A DNA stretch of 64,000 nucleotides from CAWDLX01 sp963753485 (GCA_963753485.1 CAVWCL010000007.1:186001-250000), one strand, 5' to 3'. Shown: positions 16,129-25,723, counted from the first letter of the stretch. Numbers and translations: made by a program. The notes: generated from the letters alone by a model not told the origin.

Positions 16129-18330
16129 TCAGGCCGGCGCCGGATCCCGCTCCGGCCTGACCGGGGCCTCGGCCCGTGTTGGCAACGGCTGCTCCCGCAG
16201 TCCGATCCGGGAACGCAGCCGGGTCAGCCAGACCGGCGCCCACCAGTTCCACCGCCCGAGCAGCGTCATCGTCGCCGGCACCAGCAGGCAGCGCACGATG
16301 GTGGCGTCGATCAGTACGGCCACCGTGAGGCCGAGACCGATCTGCTCGACGTTGCCGACCCGGGCCGCCGCGAAACAGCTGAACACGATCATCATGAGCA
16401 GCGCCGCTGACGTGATCACCCGGCCGGTGCGCTGCAGCCCCCGGCGTACCGCGGCGTCGGTGTTCATACCGGCGTCCACCTGCTCCTTGATCCGGCCGAG
16501 CAGGAACACCTCGTAATCCATGGAGAGGCCGAACGCGAACGCGAAGACGAGTACGACGATGAACGGGTTCAGCGCCCCGACGGTGAGCGTGTCCAGCAGG
16601 CCGCTGCCCAACCCGTGGGCGAAGACCGCGGTGAGCACACCGAAGGTGGCGCCGAGGGAGACCACGTTGGCGAGGATCGCCTTGAGCGGCACGACCAGCG
16701 ATCCGGTCATCGCGAAGAGCAGGGCGACCATGGCCACCACGGTGATGCCCAGGGCCGCCGGCAGCGCGCCGCCGATCAGGCCGAGCAGGTCGGTGAGGAC
16801 CGCCGCGTCGCCGGTCACCCAGGATGGCCCGCCCGGCGGCCGGTCGGCTCGGATCCGGCCGACCAGGGCCCGGGCGTCGGCGCCCTGCGGATCGCCGACG
16901 ACGTCGATGCCGACCGAGGAGGCGCTGCCGCCGGCCACCGACTGCGCCGGCCGAATCGCGGCGACTTCCGGGTCGGCCCGCCAGCGGTCCGCCCACGCGG
17001 CCAGGGTGCCCGGGTCGGCGCGGGCCACCACCGTGATCGGTGGCGCCGCCGGCCGGCCGAAACGGTCGGCCAGCGCGGTGGCGACCCGGATCGGCTCCTC
17101 GCTGCTGGGTATGCCGCCCAGACCGGGCAACCGGACGGAGGCGGAGAGCAGCGGGGCGCCGGCGGCCAGCAGAGCGGCGGCGGTGACCACGACCACGAGC
17201 ACGGGTCGGCGCTGGACCAGGCGGGACAGGCCGGCGAAGAAGCCGCGCTCGTCGTCGGCCGCCCCGCCGCCCCGCCGCCGCCGCCGCGACGGCCGGATCC
17301 AACGGCGCAGCAATCCGATCAGCGCGGCGGTCAGGGTCAGCGAGCCAACCATCGCCACCACCGCGATCGAGACCCCGGCCGCGCCGAGTGCGGTGAGGGT
17401 CGGCAGCCGGAACGTGAGCAGGCCACTGAGCGAGGCCGCCACGGTGAGCGCACTGAACAGGATGGTGCGCCCGGCGGTCGCCCAGGCCCGGGCCACTGCG
17501 ACGTCAGGCGCCCAACCCTGCATCAGCTCTTCCCGGTAACGGGCCACGAGCAGCAGGCCGTAGTCGATGGACAGCCCCAGCCCGAGCAACGTGACCACGG
17601 TCACCCCGTCCTGGGCCACGTCGGTGAACGTGGAGAAGCCCAGGAGCACGCCCATGGCGGCGGCGACCGAGGCAGCCGCGGTGAGTACCGGCAACCCGGC
17701 CGCGACCAGGCCACCGAAGACCACGATGAGCACGATCAGAGTCACCGGCAGGGAGGAGTACTCGGCCCGCTCCAGGTCCTGGCGTACCAGGGTCCGGGTC
17801 CGCAGGTTGAGCGCCGGCCCGCCGCCCACCTCGACCACGGCGTCGCCCGGCAGGTCGGCGGTGAGCGCGTGCAGGTCGGCGGTGATCGCCGCGGTCGCCG
17901 CGTCCCGGCGTGCGCGGGGCACGTCGGCGAGCGTGACCGAGACCAGGAAGGCCTGCCCATCCGGCTCCACGAGGCGCAGCGCGACCGCGGGCGCCAGCCC
18001 CACCTCGAACGGATGGTCCACGCGGGCGACGTCGGGTATGGCGGCGAGCTGCGCCGCCACCGCGGTCACCGCCGCCCGCACCGCCGGCGAACGCGGGTCG
18101 GCCCGGTCCACCACACCGATGACTGTGCCGCCGGTGTTGCCACCCTGGCTCAGGACGTCGTTGGCGACGACCGACTCGACGGAGTGCGGGGGCCCGGCAT
18201 CGGCCAGGCGGCCGAAGAGCGGACCGGTGGCCGCGATACCCGCACCGATCGCGATCAGCCAGGCCACGAGCACCCACCACCAGCGCCGGCTACACCAGCG
18301 CCCGATGCGCCCGATCGTGCTGCGCGGCAT
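16129..18330 (-). CDS. MMPL/RND-family transporter
   Basis: This integral membrane protein of 733 residues has twelve predicted helices in two repeats. Each repeat has one N-terminal helix, a large extracytoplasmic loop and five clustered helices. GLGLSIDYGLLLVARYREEL in repeat 1 and FGLSMDYEVFLLGRIKEQVDAG in repeat 2 are the family GxxxDY motifs. MMPL proteins export lipids or hydrophobic metabolites using the proton gradient. The ATG at 18330 has GGAGGG at 18338-18343 seven bases upstream; the open frame extending further upstream overlaps the neighbouring gene and is not family-like. It lies 71 bases downstream of the rRNA methyltransferase gene on the same strand. Confidence 0.88.
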   Translation of the reverse strand: MPRSTIGRIGRWCSRRWWWVLVAWLIAIGAGIAATGPLFGRLADAGPPHSVESVVANDVLSQGGNTGGTVIGVVDRADPRSPAVRAAVTAVAAQLAAIPDVARVDHPFEVGLAPAVALRLVEPDGQAFLVSVTLADVPRARRDAATAAITADLHALTADLPGDAVVEVGGGPALNLRTRTLVRQDLERAEYSSLPVTLIVLIVVFGGLVAAGLPVLTAAASVAAAMGVLLGFSTFTDVAQDGVTVVTLLGLGLSIDYGLLLVARYREELMQGWAPDVAVARAWATAGRTILFSALTVAASLSGLLTFRLPTLTALGAAGVSIAVVAMVGSLTLTAALIGLLRRWIRPSRRRRRGGGAADDERGFFAGLSRLVQRRPVLVVVVTAAALLAAGAPLLSASVRLPGLGGIPSSEEPIRVATALADRFGRPAAPPITVVARADPGTLAAWADRWRADPEVAAIRPAQSVAGGSASSVGIDVVGDPQGADARALVGRIRADRPPGGPSWVTGDAAVLTDLLGLIGGALPAALGITVVAMVALLFAMTGSLVVPLKAILANVVSLGATFGVLTAVFAHGLGSGLLDTLTVGALNPFIVVLVFAFAFGLSMDYEVFLLGRIKEQVDAGMNTDAAVRRGLQRTGRVITSAALLMMIVFSCFAAARVGNVEQIGLGLTVAVLIDATIVRCLLVPATMTLLGRWNWWAPVWLTRLRSRIGLREQPLPTRAEAPVRPERDPAPA

Positions 18331-18401
18331 CGCCCATCCCTCCACCGGGCCGGCCCTCGCCGGGCCGCCCGACAGCCTGCCGTACCGGGGCCGGGCGCCG
18401 C

Positions 18402-19349
18402 TCACCGGGGACGGCCCACGGGCCGGTAGATGCCGAGCTCGACCGAGAGCGTCACCGACGTCGACGGGTCGAGCCCGCGGGCCCGCCGGGCCAGCTCGGC
18501 CGCACCGGTGTGGAAGGCGCTCGGGCCCATGGCCGCGAGCCGGGCCGCGTCGTCGCGCCCGATGCTGACAATCTCCCGGTACGCCGTACGCCGGTCCAGC
18601 CGGAACCATCGGCCCACGCTCGCCGCCAGCCGGCCCTGCTTGGACGGGTCGACGGCGAGCAGCCCGAACGCCGCCACCAGTTCGGCCAGGTGGTCGGCGG
18701 ACGGGGTCACCACGAGCAGGACGCCGGCGGGATCGAGCACCCGGTGAAACTCCGGCGGATTGCGCGGCGCGAAGACGTCGAGGACGAGGTCTGCGCAGCC
18801 GTCCGCGACCGGCAGGCCCCGCCAGACGTCGCAGACCGCGGCACCGACCCGGGGGTGTGCGCGGGCGGCCCGGCGGACCGCCGCGGTCGCCGAATCCAGC
18901 GCGAGACCGACCGCTCCGCCGAGCCGGTCGACGACCGCGGCGAGGTAGTGACCCGGGCCGGCGCCCGCGTCGATCACCAGCCCGGTCGGGCCGGCGGCCG
19001 CTGGGCTTGCGGTGGCGGCCGCGACGGCGGCCGCTGGGCTTGTATTGGCGGCCGCAATGGCGGCCGTGGTTACCCGCTCGACCAGGCGGTCCAGGTGGCC
19101 GGCGGCGTGCACCGCGCAGCGGGCCGCCACCATCGCCGGGGTGTCGGCGCCGGCGGGCGGGCGGCCGGTGAGCAGGTTGACATAGCCCTGGCGGGCGACG
19201 TCGTACGCATGCCCGCCCCGGCAGCGCAGGACCGCGCCGGGCGCGGGGGATGGCTCGGCCCGAGCCGCCCGCGGCGCGGGGGATGGCTCGGCGTCGATCG
19301 GGGCGCGGCAGACCGGGCAGCGCAGGTAGGGCAGGACGTCGGCCAGCAT
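18402..19349 (-). CDS. RlmA-like 23S rRNA (guanine-N1)-methyltransferase
   Basis: This is a 315-residue protein with an N-terminal zinc finger (YLRCPVC, later LRCRGGHAYDVARQGYVNLL) followed by a Rossmann SAM domain (GLVIDAGAGPGHYLAAVVDRLGG, later ADLVLDVFAPRNPPEFHRVLDP). This is the architecture of RlmA(I)/RlmA(II), the latter including TlrB, which methylates helix 35 guanines in 23S rRNA and can give macrolide resistance. Whether this copy is housekeeping or resistance cannot be decided. Two short internal duplications are visible: AEPSPAP twice at about residues 20-40, and Ala-rich SPAAA repeats at about 100-120. They insert length relative to the family and are encoded by near-identical GC-rich DNA. 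Confidence 0.75.
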   Translation of the reverse strand: MLADVLPYLRCPVCRAPIDAEPSPAPRAARAEPSPAPGAVLRCRGGHAYDVARQGYVNLLTGRPPAGADTPAMVAARCAVHAAGHLDRLVERVTTAAIAAANTSPAAAVAAATASPAAAGPTGLVIDAGAGPGHYLAAVVDRLGGAVGLALDSATAAVRRAARAHPRVGAAVCDVWRGLPVADGCADLVLDVFAPRNPPEFHRVLDPAGVLLVVTPSADHLAELVAAFGLLAVDPSKQGRLAASVGRWFRLDRRTAYREIVSIGRDDAARLAAMGPSAFHTGAAELARRARGLDPSTSVTLSVELGIYRPVGRPR

Positions 19350-19415
19350 GCTCGTTCCTCGTGGTGGTCAGCGCCGCTGCGATGGTGACGGCGCTACGAC
19401 CACTAGTGTCGGTGT

Positions 19416-20507
19416 ATGGGTAGCCCGACCGTCGACGCGATCCGCCAGGCCCCCAAGGCGCTGCTGCATGACCACCTCGATGGCGGCCTGCGCCCGGCCA
19501 GCATCGTCGAGCTCGCCGACGAGATCGGCCACCGGCTGCCGGCGGCGGACGCGGCCGGGCTTGCCGCCTGGTTCCGGGCGGCGGCCGACTCGGGCTCCCT
19601 CGAACGCTACCTGGAGACGTTCGCGCACACGGTGGCGGTGATGCAGACCTCCGACGCGCTCTACCGGGTGGCCCGGGAGTGTGCGCTCGACCTCGCCGCC
19701 GACGGTGTCGTCTATGCCGAGGTGCGGTTCGCGCCGGAGCAGCACCTGGAGCGGGGGCTCGCCCTGCCCGAAGTGGTCGAGGCGGTGCTGGCCGGCTTCG
19801 AGGCCGGCTCGGTGCAGGCGCGCGCCGATGGCACCGGCATCCGCATCGGTACCCTGCTGACCGCGATGCGCCACGCCGCCCGGTCCACTGAGATCGCCGA
19901 ACTGGCGGTGCGCTTCCGCGATGTCGGCGTGGTCGGCTTCGACATTGCCGGGGCCGAGGCCGGCTATCCACCGACCCGCCACCTGGACGCGTTCGAGTAT
20001 CTGCAGCGGGAGAACTTCCACTTCACCATCCACGCCGGAGAGGGGTTCGGCCTGCCCTCGATCTGGCAGGCATTGCAGTGGTGTGGCGCCGACCGACTCG
20101 GACACGGTGTGCGCATCATCGACGACATCAGTCCCGATGGGTCCGAGCTGGGCCGGCTGGCGGCCTACGTGCGGGACAAACGGGTGCCGCTGGAACTGTG
20201 TCCGTCCTCCAACGTGCAGACCGGCGCGGCCACCTCGATCGCCGAGCACCCGATCGGCCTGCTGCGCTCGTTGCGGTTCCGGGTGACGGTGAACACAGAC
20301 AACCGGTTGATGAGCGCCACCTCGATGAGCCGGGAGATGTCCCTGCTGGTGGACGCGTTCGGCTACGGGTGGGCGGACCTGCAGTGGTTCACCATCAATG
20401 CGATGAAGAGCTCGTTCATCCCGTTCGACGAGCGACTCGTGCTCATCAACGATGTGATCAAACCGGCGTACGCGAAGCTCATCTCACCCCTGGGTGCCGC
20501 AGAGTAG
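19416..20507 (+). CDS. add: Adenosine deaminase
   Basis: This 363-residue zinc metalloenzyme deaminates adenosine/deoxyadenosine to inosine/deoxyinosine. LLHDHLDGGLRP supplies metal ligands His18 and His20, FTIHAGEGFG the third His and the catalytic Glu region, DRLGHGVRI the catalytic His, and TVNTDNRLMSAT the final Asp metal ligand (the usual wording is NTDNRL). Length is normal. It is divergent from the rlmA-like gene. Together with the BMP transporter, cdd, deoA, deoC and upp it completes nucleoside breakdown in this window. Confidence 0.93.
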   Translation: MGSPTVDAIRQAPKALLHDHLDGGLRPASIVELADEIGHRLPAADAAGLAAWFRAAADSGSLERYLETFAHTVAVMQTSDALYRVARECALDLAADGVVYAEVRFAPEQHLERGLALPEVVEAVLAGFEAGSVQARADGTGIRIGTLLTAMRHAARSTEIAELAVRFRDVGVVGFDIAGAEAGYPPTRHLDAFEYLQRENFHFTIHAGEGFGLPSIWQALQWCGADRLGHGVRIIDDISPDGSELGRLAAYVRDKRVPLELCPSSNVQTGAATSIAEHPIGLLRSLRFRVTVNTDNRLMSATSMSREMSLLVDAFGYGWADLQWFTINAMKSSFIPFDERLVLINDVIKPAYAKLISPLGAAE

Positions 20508-20757
20508 CCGGTGATCGAGGAATCGGCCCGCAACAATGCGGATGTTGCTCCCATTTGACGCACTCACCGGCGGATAGGCGACGGGTGTTGCTTTTCGGAC
20601 GGCGGGTGACCGCCCGATCACGTACCGGTTGCTGCAGGGCTGGACTTTCTCTTTGCCACTGGCCGTGATGGAATCTTCCAGGCCGACCCGTTCTGCATCG
20701 GGCACGGCGAGTGACTGGCGCCCCAGCCGAAGCGGCGTCACCTCGGAGGGTGGTGAG

Positions 20758-23700
20758 GTGAGCAAACAACCAAACGCGCCGGCCGCGGTGCCCCTGCGTA
20801 CCTCCAGGCCGGTCGGTTGGGTGCGCGACCTGCCGATCTGGACCAAGCTCGGTCTCATCATGATCGTGCCTACCCTCGCGACCATCATCGTCGGTACGGC
20901 CGGCCTGCTCGATCACGTCCAGGCAGCGAACAACGCCGATCGCGCGCGCACGTTGGTGGTGCTCGCCGGCGATGCCGGCAACCTGGTGCACGGCATCCAG
21001 GACGAGCGCTCCAAGGCCGTCCAGTTGCTCAACACCTCGCAGAAGGCCGATCTGGCCACGCTCACCGGCGAGTACGCCAACCTGCAGGAGAAGACCGACG
21101 CGGCGAACCTCATCTACCGCCAGAGCCGCTCCACGCTCGCCGACATCCCCGACAACCTGCGTGCCCTGCTCGACCGGATCGAGGCCCAGCTCGGAGAGCT
21201 GCCCAAGATGCGCACCCAGATCGTGGGCCGCATCCAGATCCCGCGGTCGGTCGCCGAACGGCGCTACCGGGTCCTCATCTCCGACCTGCTGCAGATCCGC
21301 GACATCGCCTCCCAGTTCACCGGCGACACCACGCTCACCGAGCGGTTGCGCGCCGCCGGCGCGGTCGCGTCGGTGAAGGAGTATCTGTCACAGGAGCGCG
21401 TGGTCGTCCTGCAGACCCTGGCCGACAAGGAGATGACCGAGGCGAACCGCCGGGAGTTCATCAATACCCGTACCGGCCAGGACCTCGCCCTCACGACCTT
21501 TGCCGGCGCGGCCACGCCCGACCAGTCCCAACTGCTGAACCGGACGATCACCGGGCCCGAGGTCCGGCAGACCCTCGAGGACGAGGGTCGCCTGGATAGC
21601 CTCGCCATCGGCGCGAACCCCAATACCGTGGTCAACGCGGACACCTGGGACCGGTCCATGAGTGGCCGGTCCGACCTGTTGAACACGGTCGAGACCGCAC
21701 TCAACGCCCAGGCCCAGACGGCCGCCGTCGACCTCGGCGCCCGGGTGCAGCGACAGGTCCTCCTCGAGACCGGCCTGCTGCTGCTCACCCTGCTGCTGGG
21801 CGTGCTCTTCGCCTGGTTGGTCGCGCGGTCGATGGCGCGCTCGCTGCGCGACCTGCGCCAGGGTGCGCTCGCGGTAGCCCAGTACGGCCTGCCGCAGGCG
21901 GTGGCCCGGCTGCGGGATCCGGCGTTGGCCACGAACATGTCGCCGGCCGGGGTGGCATTGCAGATCGCCGAGCCGCTGCCGGTGCGCAGCCGGGACGAGT
22001 TCGGCCAGGTGACCGAGGCGTTCAACGCAGTGCACCTGGAAGCCGTTCGTACCGCCGCCGAGCAGGCGGCCCTGCGCTCCTCCGTGGCCACGATGTTCGT
22101 GAACCTGGCCCGCCGAAGCCAGATCCTGGTCGACCGGCTGATCGGCCACCTGGACCGGTTGGAACGCGGAGAGCAGGATCCCGACCGGCTCTCCGAGCTG
22201 TTCCAGCTCGACCACCTGGCCACCCGGATGCGCCGCAACGACGAGAACCTGCTGGTGCTGGCGGGGGCTGACTCCACCCGTATCCAGCGCGAGCCGGCGG
22301 CGCTCATGGACGTACTGCGGGCCGCCCAGTCCGAGGTCGAGCACTACACCCGGATCGAGTTCGGCACTATCGACCAGGACATCGAGATCGCCGCACACGC
22401 CGTCAACGACCTGGTCCACCTCGTCGCCGAACTCTTCGACAACGCGACCGCCTTCTCCCCGCCGGACACCGCGATCACGGTCGAGGCGCGGCGGGTCGGC
22501 GACCGCGCCGTGCTGCAGGTGGAGGACCGCGGCATCGGCATGTCGCCGGACCAGTATGCCGAGCTCAACGACCGGCTGGCGACGCCGCCCATGGTGGACG
22601 TGGCGGTCTCCCGGATGATGGGGCTGGTCGTGGTGGCCCGGCTCGCGGCCCGGCACGGGGTCAAGACCGAGCTGCGTCCGGCCCCGGACCGCGGAACCGT
22701 CGCCGATGTGCTCATGCCCAGCGGAGTGCTGGTGCCACGGGCGCTGGCGGGCCGCGGCCAGATGCCGACCGGCTTCCCGGCGGCCGCCCGCCCGGCTCCG
22801 GTCCAGGCCCCGCCTCGGCCGTCCTTCGGGGCGCCGTTGGCGCTGGAGAGCGGGCCCTCCGGGCCGCCGCCGACGTGGGGCTCACCGGCGCCCGGCGTCC
22901 CCGCCCCGACCTGGGGCAACGGCCAGCCCGCCTGGGGCACCCCCGAGCAGCCGGCCTGGGGCAACGGCCAGCCGGCGCCCGCGTGGGGGGCCAACGGCAC
23001 GCCAGGCGGGGCACCGGCCTGGGGCGCGCCGGACGCCCCGCCCGACCGGCGGGTGCCGTGGCCAGCCCGCGACGACGTGCGCGGCCCAGCTCGGCCGCCA
23101 GCCGGTCAGGGGCCGCCCTCGTTCGCCGCCGGCGGTCTGGGTGCCGCGCTCGCCGGCGAGCGCGGGTTCGATCCGGCGAACCATCCCGGGCGGGCGGGCA
23201 ACGGCACCAACGGCAGCCATGGCCGGGCGTTGCCGGCCTGGTCGGACCTCACCGGGTCCGACCAGACCGATCAGCACCACCAGCAACCCTCGGGACCCGG
23301 CGGTCCGAGCGAGAACGATCCGCTGCCACAGCGGCGGCCGCAGTGGGGCGAGGCGGAGGGGTCCGACCCCGGGCTCGGCATACCCCGCCAACCCTCGGGG
23401 CCGGCGGAGGGTCGACCCGGCTTCGCGGCGTCGGGGCCGGCCGGCTCCCGGCCGCCGGCCTGGCCGCCGGTGAGCACCGAAGCTGGTGGCTATCCGGACG
23501 CGGTGCCCAGTGTGCCCGAGGCGTTCTCGGCCTCGCTGGACATGACCTCCGAGCTCCCGAAGATGCGTGATGCGGACACGTCAGAACCGATGAGGTACTC
23601 CAACGACATGACCATGGAGCTGCCGATCTTCCGTGAGCTCGAGTCAGCCTGGTTCCACACCGAGGCGCAGGAGTCCGCCGCCGGGTCCGCCGGCTGGTCG

Positions 23701-24105
23701 GAGCACGCGGCGGGCGGTGACTGGTCGACCGACCCGGCCCTGGCCGCGTCGGCGATGTCGGGCCGCCGTTCGGCCCGCGCCGGCGGCGAGGATGCGTCCG
23801 GCTCGGCTTCCGAGGTATCGTGGCGCACCGCGGCCGACGACGGTTGGATGGCCGCACAGGCGGCCACCGAACCACATGACGGCGGCAATACCGATATGGG
23901 ACTTCCGCGTCGGGTGCCGATGGCTCAACTCGTACCGGGCGGCGTCGAGAGCGCAACGGGCGGATCGGATCGGCGTACGCCCGATTCGGTGCGCGGTCTT
24001 TTGTCGGCGTACCACCGAGGCGTGCAGCGCGGGCGAGATGCCCACGCCGGCGCCGCGGACGAAGCGACGGACTCGCAGTCCAGTGGCAAGGAGCAGGACG
24101 CATGA
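20758..24105 (+). CDS. cvnA: Conservon sensor histidine-kinase-like protein (CvnA type) with NIT domain
   Basis: This is a 1115-residue membrane protein. A short cytosolic start is followed by a helix (LGLIMIVPTLATIIVGTAGLL), a long helical extracytoplasmic nitrate/nitrite-sensing-type domain (DERSKAVQLLN ... LSQERVVVLQTLADKEM), a second helix (GLLLLTLLLGVLFAWLVARS), HAMP and a kinase-like core with N box ELFDNATAFSPP near residue 558 and G1 box DRGIGM near 590. Then comes about 350 residues of disordered sequence with PAWG repeats, ending in a conserved module: LPIFRELESAWF, WRTAADDGW, GLPRRVPMAQLVPG, then YHRGVQRGR. GTG 20758 has a GGAGG Shine-Dalgarno at 20745-20749. The stop overlaps the next gene. 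Conservons are thought to be GTPase-linked membrane signalling complexes affecting development. Confidence 0.92.
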   Translation: MSKQPNAPAAVPLRTSRPVGWVRDLPIWTKLGLIMIVPTLATIIVGTAGLLDHVQAANNADRARTLVVLAGDAGNLVHGIQDERSKAVQLLNTSQKADLATLTGEYANLQEKTDAANLIYRQSRSTLADIPDNLRALLDRIEAQLGELPKMRTQIVGRIQIPRSVAERRYRVLISDLLQIRDIASQFTGDTTLTERLRAAGAVASVKEYLSQERVVVLQTLADKEMTEANRREFINTRTGQDLALTTFAGAATPDQSQLLNRTITGPEVRQTLEDEGRLDSLAIGANPNTVVNADTWDRSMSGRSDLLNTVETALNAQAQTAAVDLGARVQRQVLLETGLLLLTLLLGVLFAWLVARSMARSLRDLRQGALAVAQYGLPQAVARLRDPALATNMSPAGVALQIAEPLPVRSRDEFGQVTEAFNAVHLEAVRTAAEQAALRSSVATMFVNLARRSQILVDRLIGHLDRLERGEQDPDRLSELFQLDHLATRMRRNDENLLVLAGADSTRIQREPAALMDVLRAAQSEVEHYTRIEFGTIDQDIEIAAHAVNDLVHLVAELFDNATAFSPPDTAITVEARRVGDRAVLQVEDRGIGMSPDQYAELNDRLATPPMVDVAVSRMMGLVVVARLAARHGVKTELRPAPDRGTVADVLMPSGVLVPRALAGRGQMPTGFPAAARPAPVQAPPRPSFGAPLALESGPSGPPPTWGSPAPGVPAPTWGNGQPAWGTPEQPAWGNGQPAPAWGANGTPGGAPAWGAPDAPPDRRVPWPARDDVRGPARPPAGQGPPSFAAGGLGAALAGERGFDPANHPGRAGNGTNGSHGRALPAWSDLTGSDQTDQHHQQPSGPGGPSENDPLPQRRPQWGEAEGSDPGLGIPRQPSGPAEGRPGFAASGPAGSRPPAWPPVSTEAGGYPDAVPSVPEAFSASLDMTSELPKMRDADTSEPMRYSNDMTMELPIFRELESAWFHTEAQESAAGSAGWSEHAAGGDWSTDPALAASAMSGRRSARAGGEDASGSASEVSWRTAADDGWMAAQAATEPHDGGNTDMGLPRRVPMAQLVPGGVESATGGSDRRTPDSVRGLLSAYHRGVQRGRDAHAGAADEATDSQSSGKEQDA

Positions 24106-24506
24106 CAAGTACCCAGGATCTGAGCTGGCTTCTCGCCAACTTCGCCGACCGCGTTCCGGGCGTCGCCCACGCGATCGCGGTGTCGGCCGACGGGTTGCTT
24201 CTCGCGGCCTCGCGCGACCTGCCCCGGGACCGAGCCGATCAGTTGGCCGCCATCGCATCGGGGTTGGTGAGCCTGACCCAGGGCGCGGCCCGTTGCTTCG
24301 AGGGCGGCGCGGTGTTGCAGACCGTGGTCGAGATGGACAACGGGTTCCTCTTCCTGATGTCCATTTCGGACGGTTCATCGTTCGCGGTCCTCGCCGCCCG
24401 CAGTTGTGACGTCGGCCAGGTTGGCTACGAGATGGCGCTGCTCGTCGACCGGGTCGGCGAGGCGCTCACGCCACAACCGCGGTCGACGGCATCCGTGTTC
24501 GGCTGA
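24102..24506 (+). CDS. cvnB: Roadblock/LC7-domain protein of the conservon (CvnB type)
   Basis: This 134-residue single roadblock/LC7 fold is related to MglB, the GTPase-activating partner of MglA. DLSWLLANFADRVPGVAHAIAVSADGLLLAASRDLPRDRADQLAAIASGL is the typical first half; the sequence continues through VVEMDNGFLFLMSISDGSSFAVLAARSCDVGQVGYEMALLVDRV. It presumably dimerises and acts on the GTPase encoded at 25013. The ATG overlaps the kinase stop by four bases (ATGA), so translation is coupled. Confidence 0.92.
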   Translation: MTSTQDLSWLLANFADRVPGVAHAIAVSADGLLLAASRDLPRDRADQLAAIASGLVSLTQGAARCFEGGAVLQTVVEMDNGFLFLMSISDGSSFAVLAARSCDVGQVGYEMALLVDRVGEALTPQPRSTASVFG

Positions 24507-24651
24507 TCGGACCGAGCGTCCGCCGGGGGGACGGATCGCGCAAGCGATGGTGGGCGGATCGGTCGCGGTTGGCAGGCTTCATGGACACGAGGCGTGACGG
24601 AGCAGAACCTTGGCTTCGCAGGCAGGAGCAATCGGGGAGGAGGTGACCGCG

Positions 24652-25032
24652 ATGGTGAGCCCGGGCGACGAGCCGACGGGCGCCCTGGTCCGGCCATACG
24701 CAGTCACCGGCGGGCGAACCCGCCCCCGGCTGGAGATCGCCATCGAAGCCCTGGTAGAGACGACCCAGCGCGGCCGCAGCGCCGGCAGCCGCGAAGGCGT
24801 GTCGGCGGGTCGTGAACAGAATTACATCGTGACGCTGTGTGATGGGCGGTTGCAGTCGCTGGCCGAGATCTCGGCCCGGATGCAGCTTCCGCTGGGGGTT
24901 GCACGGGTCCTGGTTGCGGACATGGCCGCCGACGGCCTGGTCGCGGTATACGAGCCGACATCGCTCGACGAAAACGACGCGGTGGGCACAGAACTGCTTG
25001 AGAGGGTGCTGAGTGGACTACGGAAACTCTGA
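24652..25032 (+). CDS. cvnC: DUF742 protein of the conservon (CvnC type)
   Basis: This is a 126-residue protein with the DUF742 signature: ALVRPYAVTGGRTRPRLEIAIEALVETT near the N-terminus and a winged-helix-like part (LAEISARMQLPLGVARVLVADMAADGLVAVYEP) ending in LLERVLSGLRKL. The fold suggests an adaptor, possibly DNA-binding, between kinase and GTPase; the exact role is not established. ATG 24652 has GGGGAGGAGG at 24634-24643. An in-frame TTG at 24610 is a weaker alternative. A 145-base gap separates it from cvnB. Its end overlaps the GTPase gene by 20 bases. Confidence 0.9.
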   Translation: MVSPGDEPTGALVRPYAVTGGRTRPRLEIAIEALVETTQRGRSAGSREGVSAGREQNYIVTLCDGRLQSLAEISARMQLPLGVARVLVADMAADGLVAVYEPTSLDENDAVGTELLERVLSGLRKL

Positions 25033-25621
25033 CATGACGCACCGTCCGTCGTCCGGTCGGGTGACGTCGGCGAAGATCGTGATTGCGGGCGGGTTCGGCG
25101 TTGGCAAGACGACGCTGGTGGGGTCGGTCTCGGAGATCACGCCGCTGACCACCGAGGCGATCATGACCTCGGCCGGCGTCGGGGTGGACGACACCCGGCA
25201 GGTGCCTGGCAAGACCACGACGACCGTGGCGATGGACTTCGGCCGGATCTCCATCGACCACGATCTGATCTTGTATTTGTTCGGCACCCCGGGCCAGACC
25301 CGGTTCTGGTTCATGTGGGACGAGCTGGTCCGCGGGGCGATCGGCGCCGTCGTGATGGTGGACACCCGGCGGCTGGCCGACTGCTTCGCCGCGATCGACT
25401 TCTTCGAGCACCGCCGGCTGCCCTACCTTGTCGCGATCAACTGTTTCGACGGGGTGCAGTACCACGAGGCGAACGACGTTCGGGAGGCGCTGGCGATCCC
25501 GCCGGACGTGCCGGTGCTCAGCTGCGACGCCCGGACCCGGGAGTCGACGAAGAACATCCTGATCGCGCTCGTCGAGCACGTGCTCTCGCTGCGCCGACCG
25601 CGTTCACCCGCCCCCGCCTGA
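25013..25621 (+). CDS. cvnD: Conservon Ras-like GTPase (CvnD type)
   Basis: This is a 202-residue small GTP-binding protein. The P-loop GGFGVGKTT lies at residues 26-34, the effector/switch I region contains TTEAIMTSAGVGVDDT, and switch II is FGTPGQTRFWFMWDEL. The G4/G5 region has AINCFDG instead of a canonical NKxD, as in other conservon GTPases. It is cytosolic but expected at the membrane through the kinase. It overlaps cvnC by 20 bases and ends the conservon operon, about 100 bases before a large inverted repeat. Confidence 0.92.
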   Translation: MDYGNSDMTHRPSSGRVTSAKIVIAGGFGVGKTTLVGSVSEITPLTTEAIMTSAGVGVDDTRQVPGKTTTTVAMDFGRISIDHDLILYLFGTPGQTRFWFMWDELVRGAIGAVVMVDTRRLADCFAAIDFFEHRRLPYLVAINCFDGVQYHEANDVREALAIPPDVPVLSCDARTRESTKNILIALVEHVLSLRRPRSPAPA

Positions 25622-25633
25622 GCCTGGGCCGAC

Positions 25634-25720
25634 GTTGAGCCCGGTCAGGCGTGAGCCGGTCCGGTCTGAGCCCGGTCGGCGTGGGCCAGTCCGGTCTGAG
25701 CCCGGTCGGCGTGGGCCCGC
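25634..25720. repeat. Short tandem repeat downstream of the conservon GTPase gene
   Basis: Two almost identical 30-bp units occupy 25661-25690 and 25691-25720 (core CCGGTCTGAGCCCGGTCGGC). Degenerate copies of the same words (GAGCCCGGTCAGGCGTGAGCC) fill 25634-25660. The array starts a few bases after the cvnD stop and ends at the inverted repeat that follows. Confidence 0.75.
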
Positions 25721-25723
25721 CCG

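Noticed and set aside
18331..19971. N-terminal extension of the MMPL transporter by about 540 residues
   Set aside because: The open frame runs antisense to add and overlaps the rRNA methyltransferase in another frame. Composition is Arg/Pro/Gly as expected of a GC-rich shadow frame, and a good Shine-Dalgarno supports the start at 18330.
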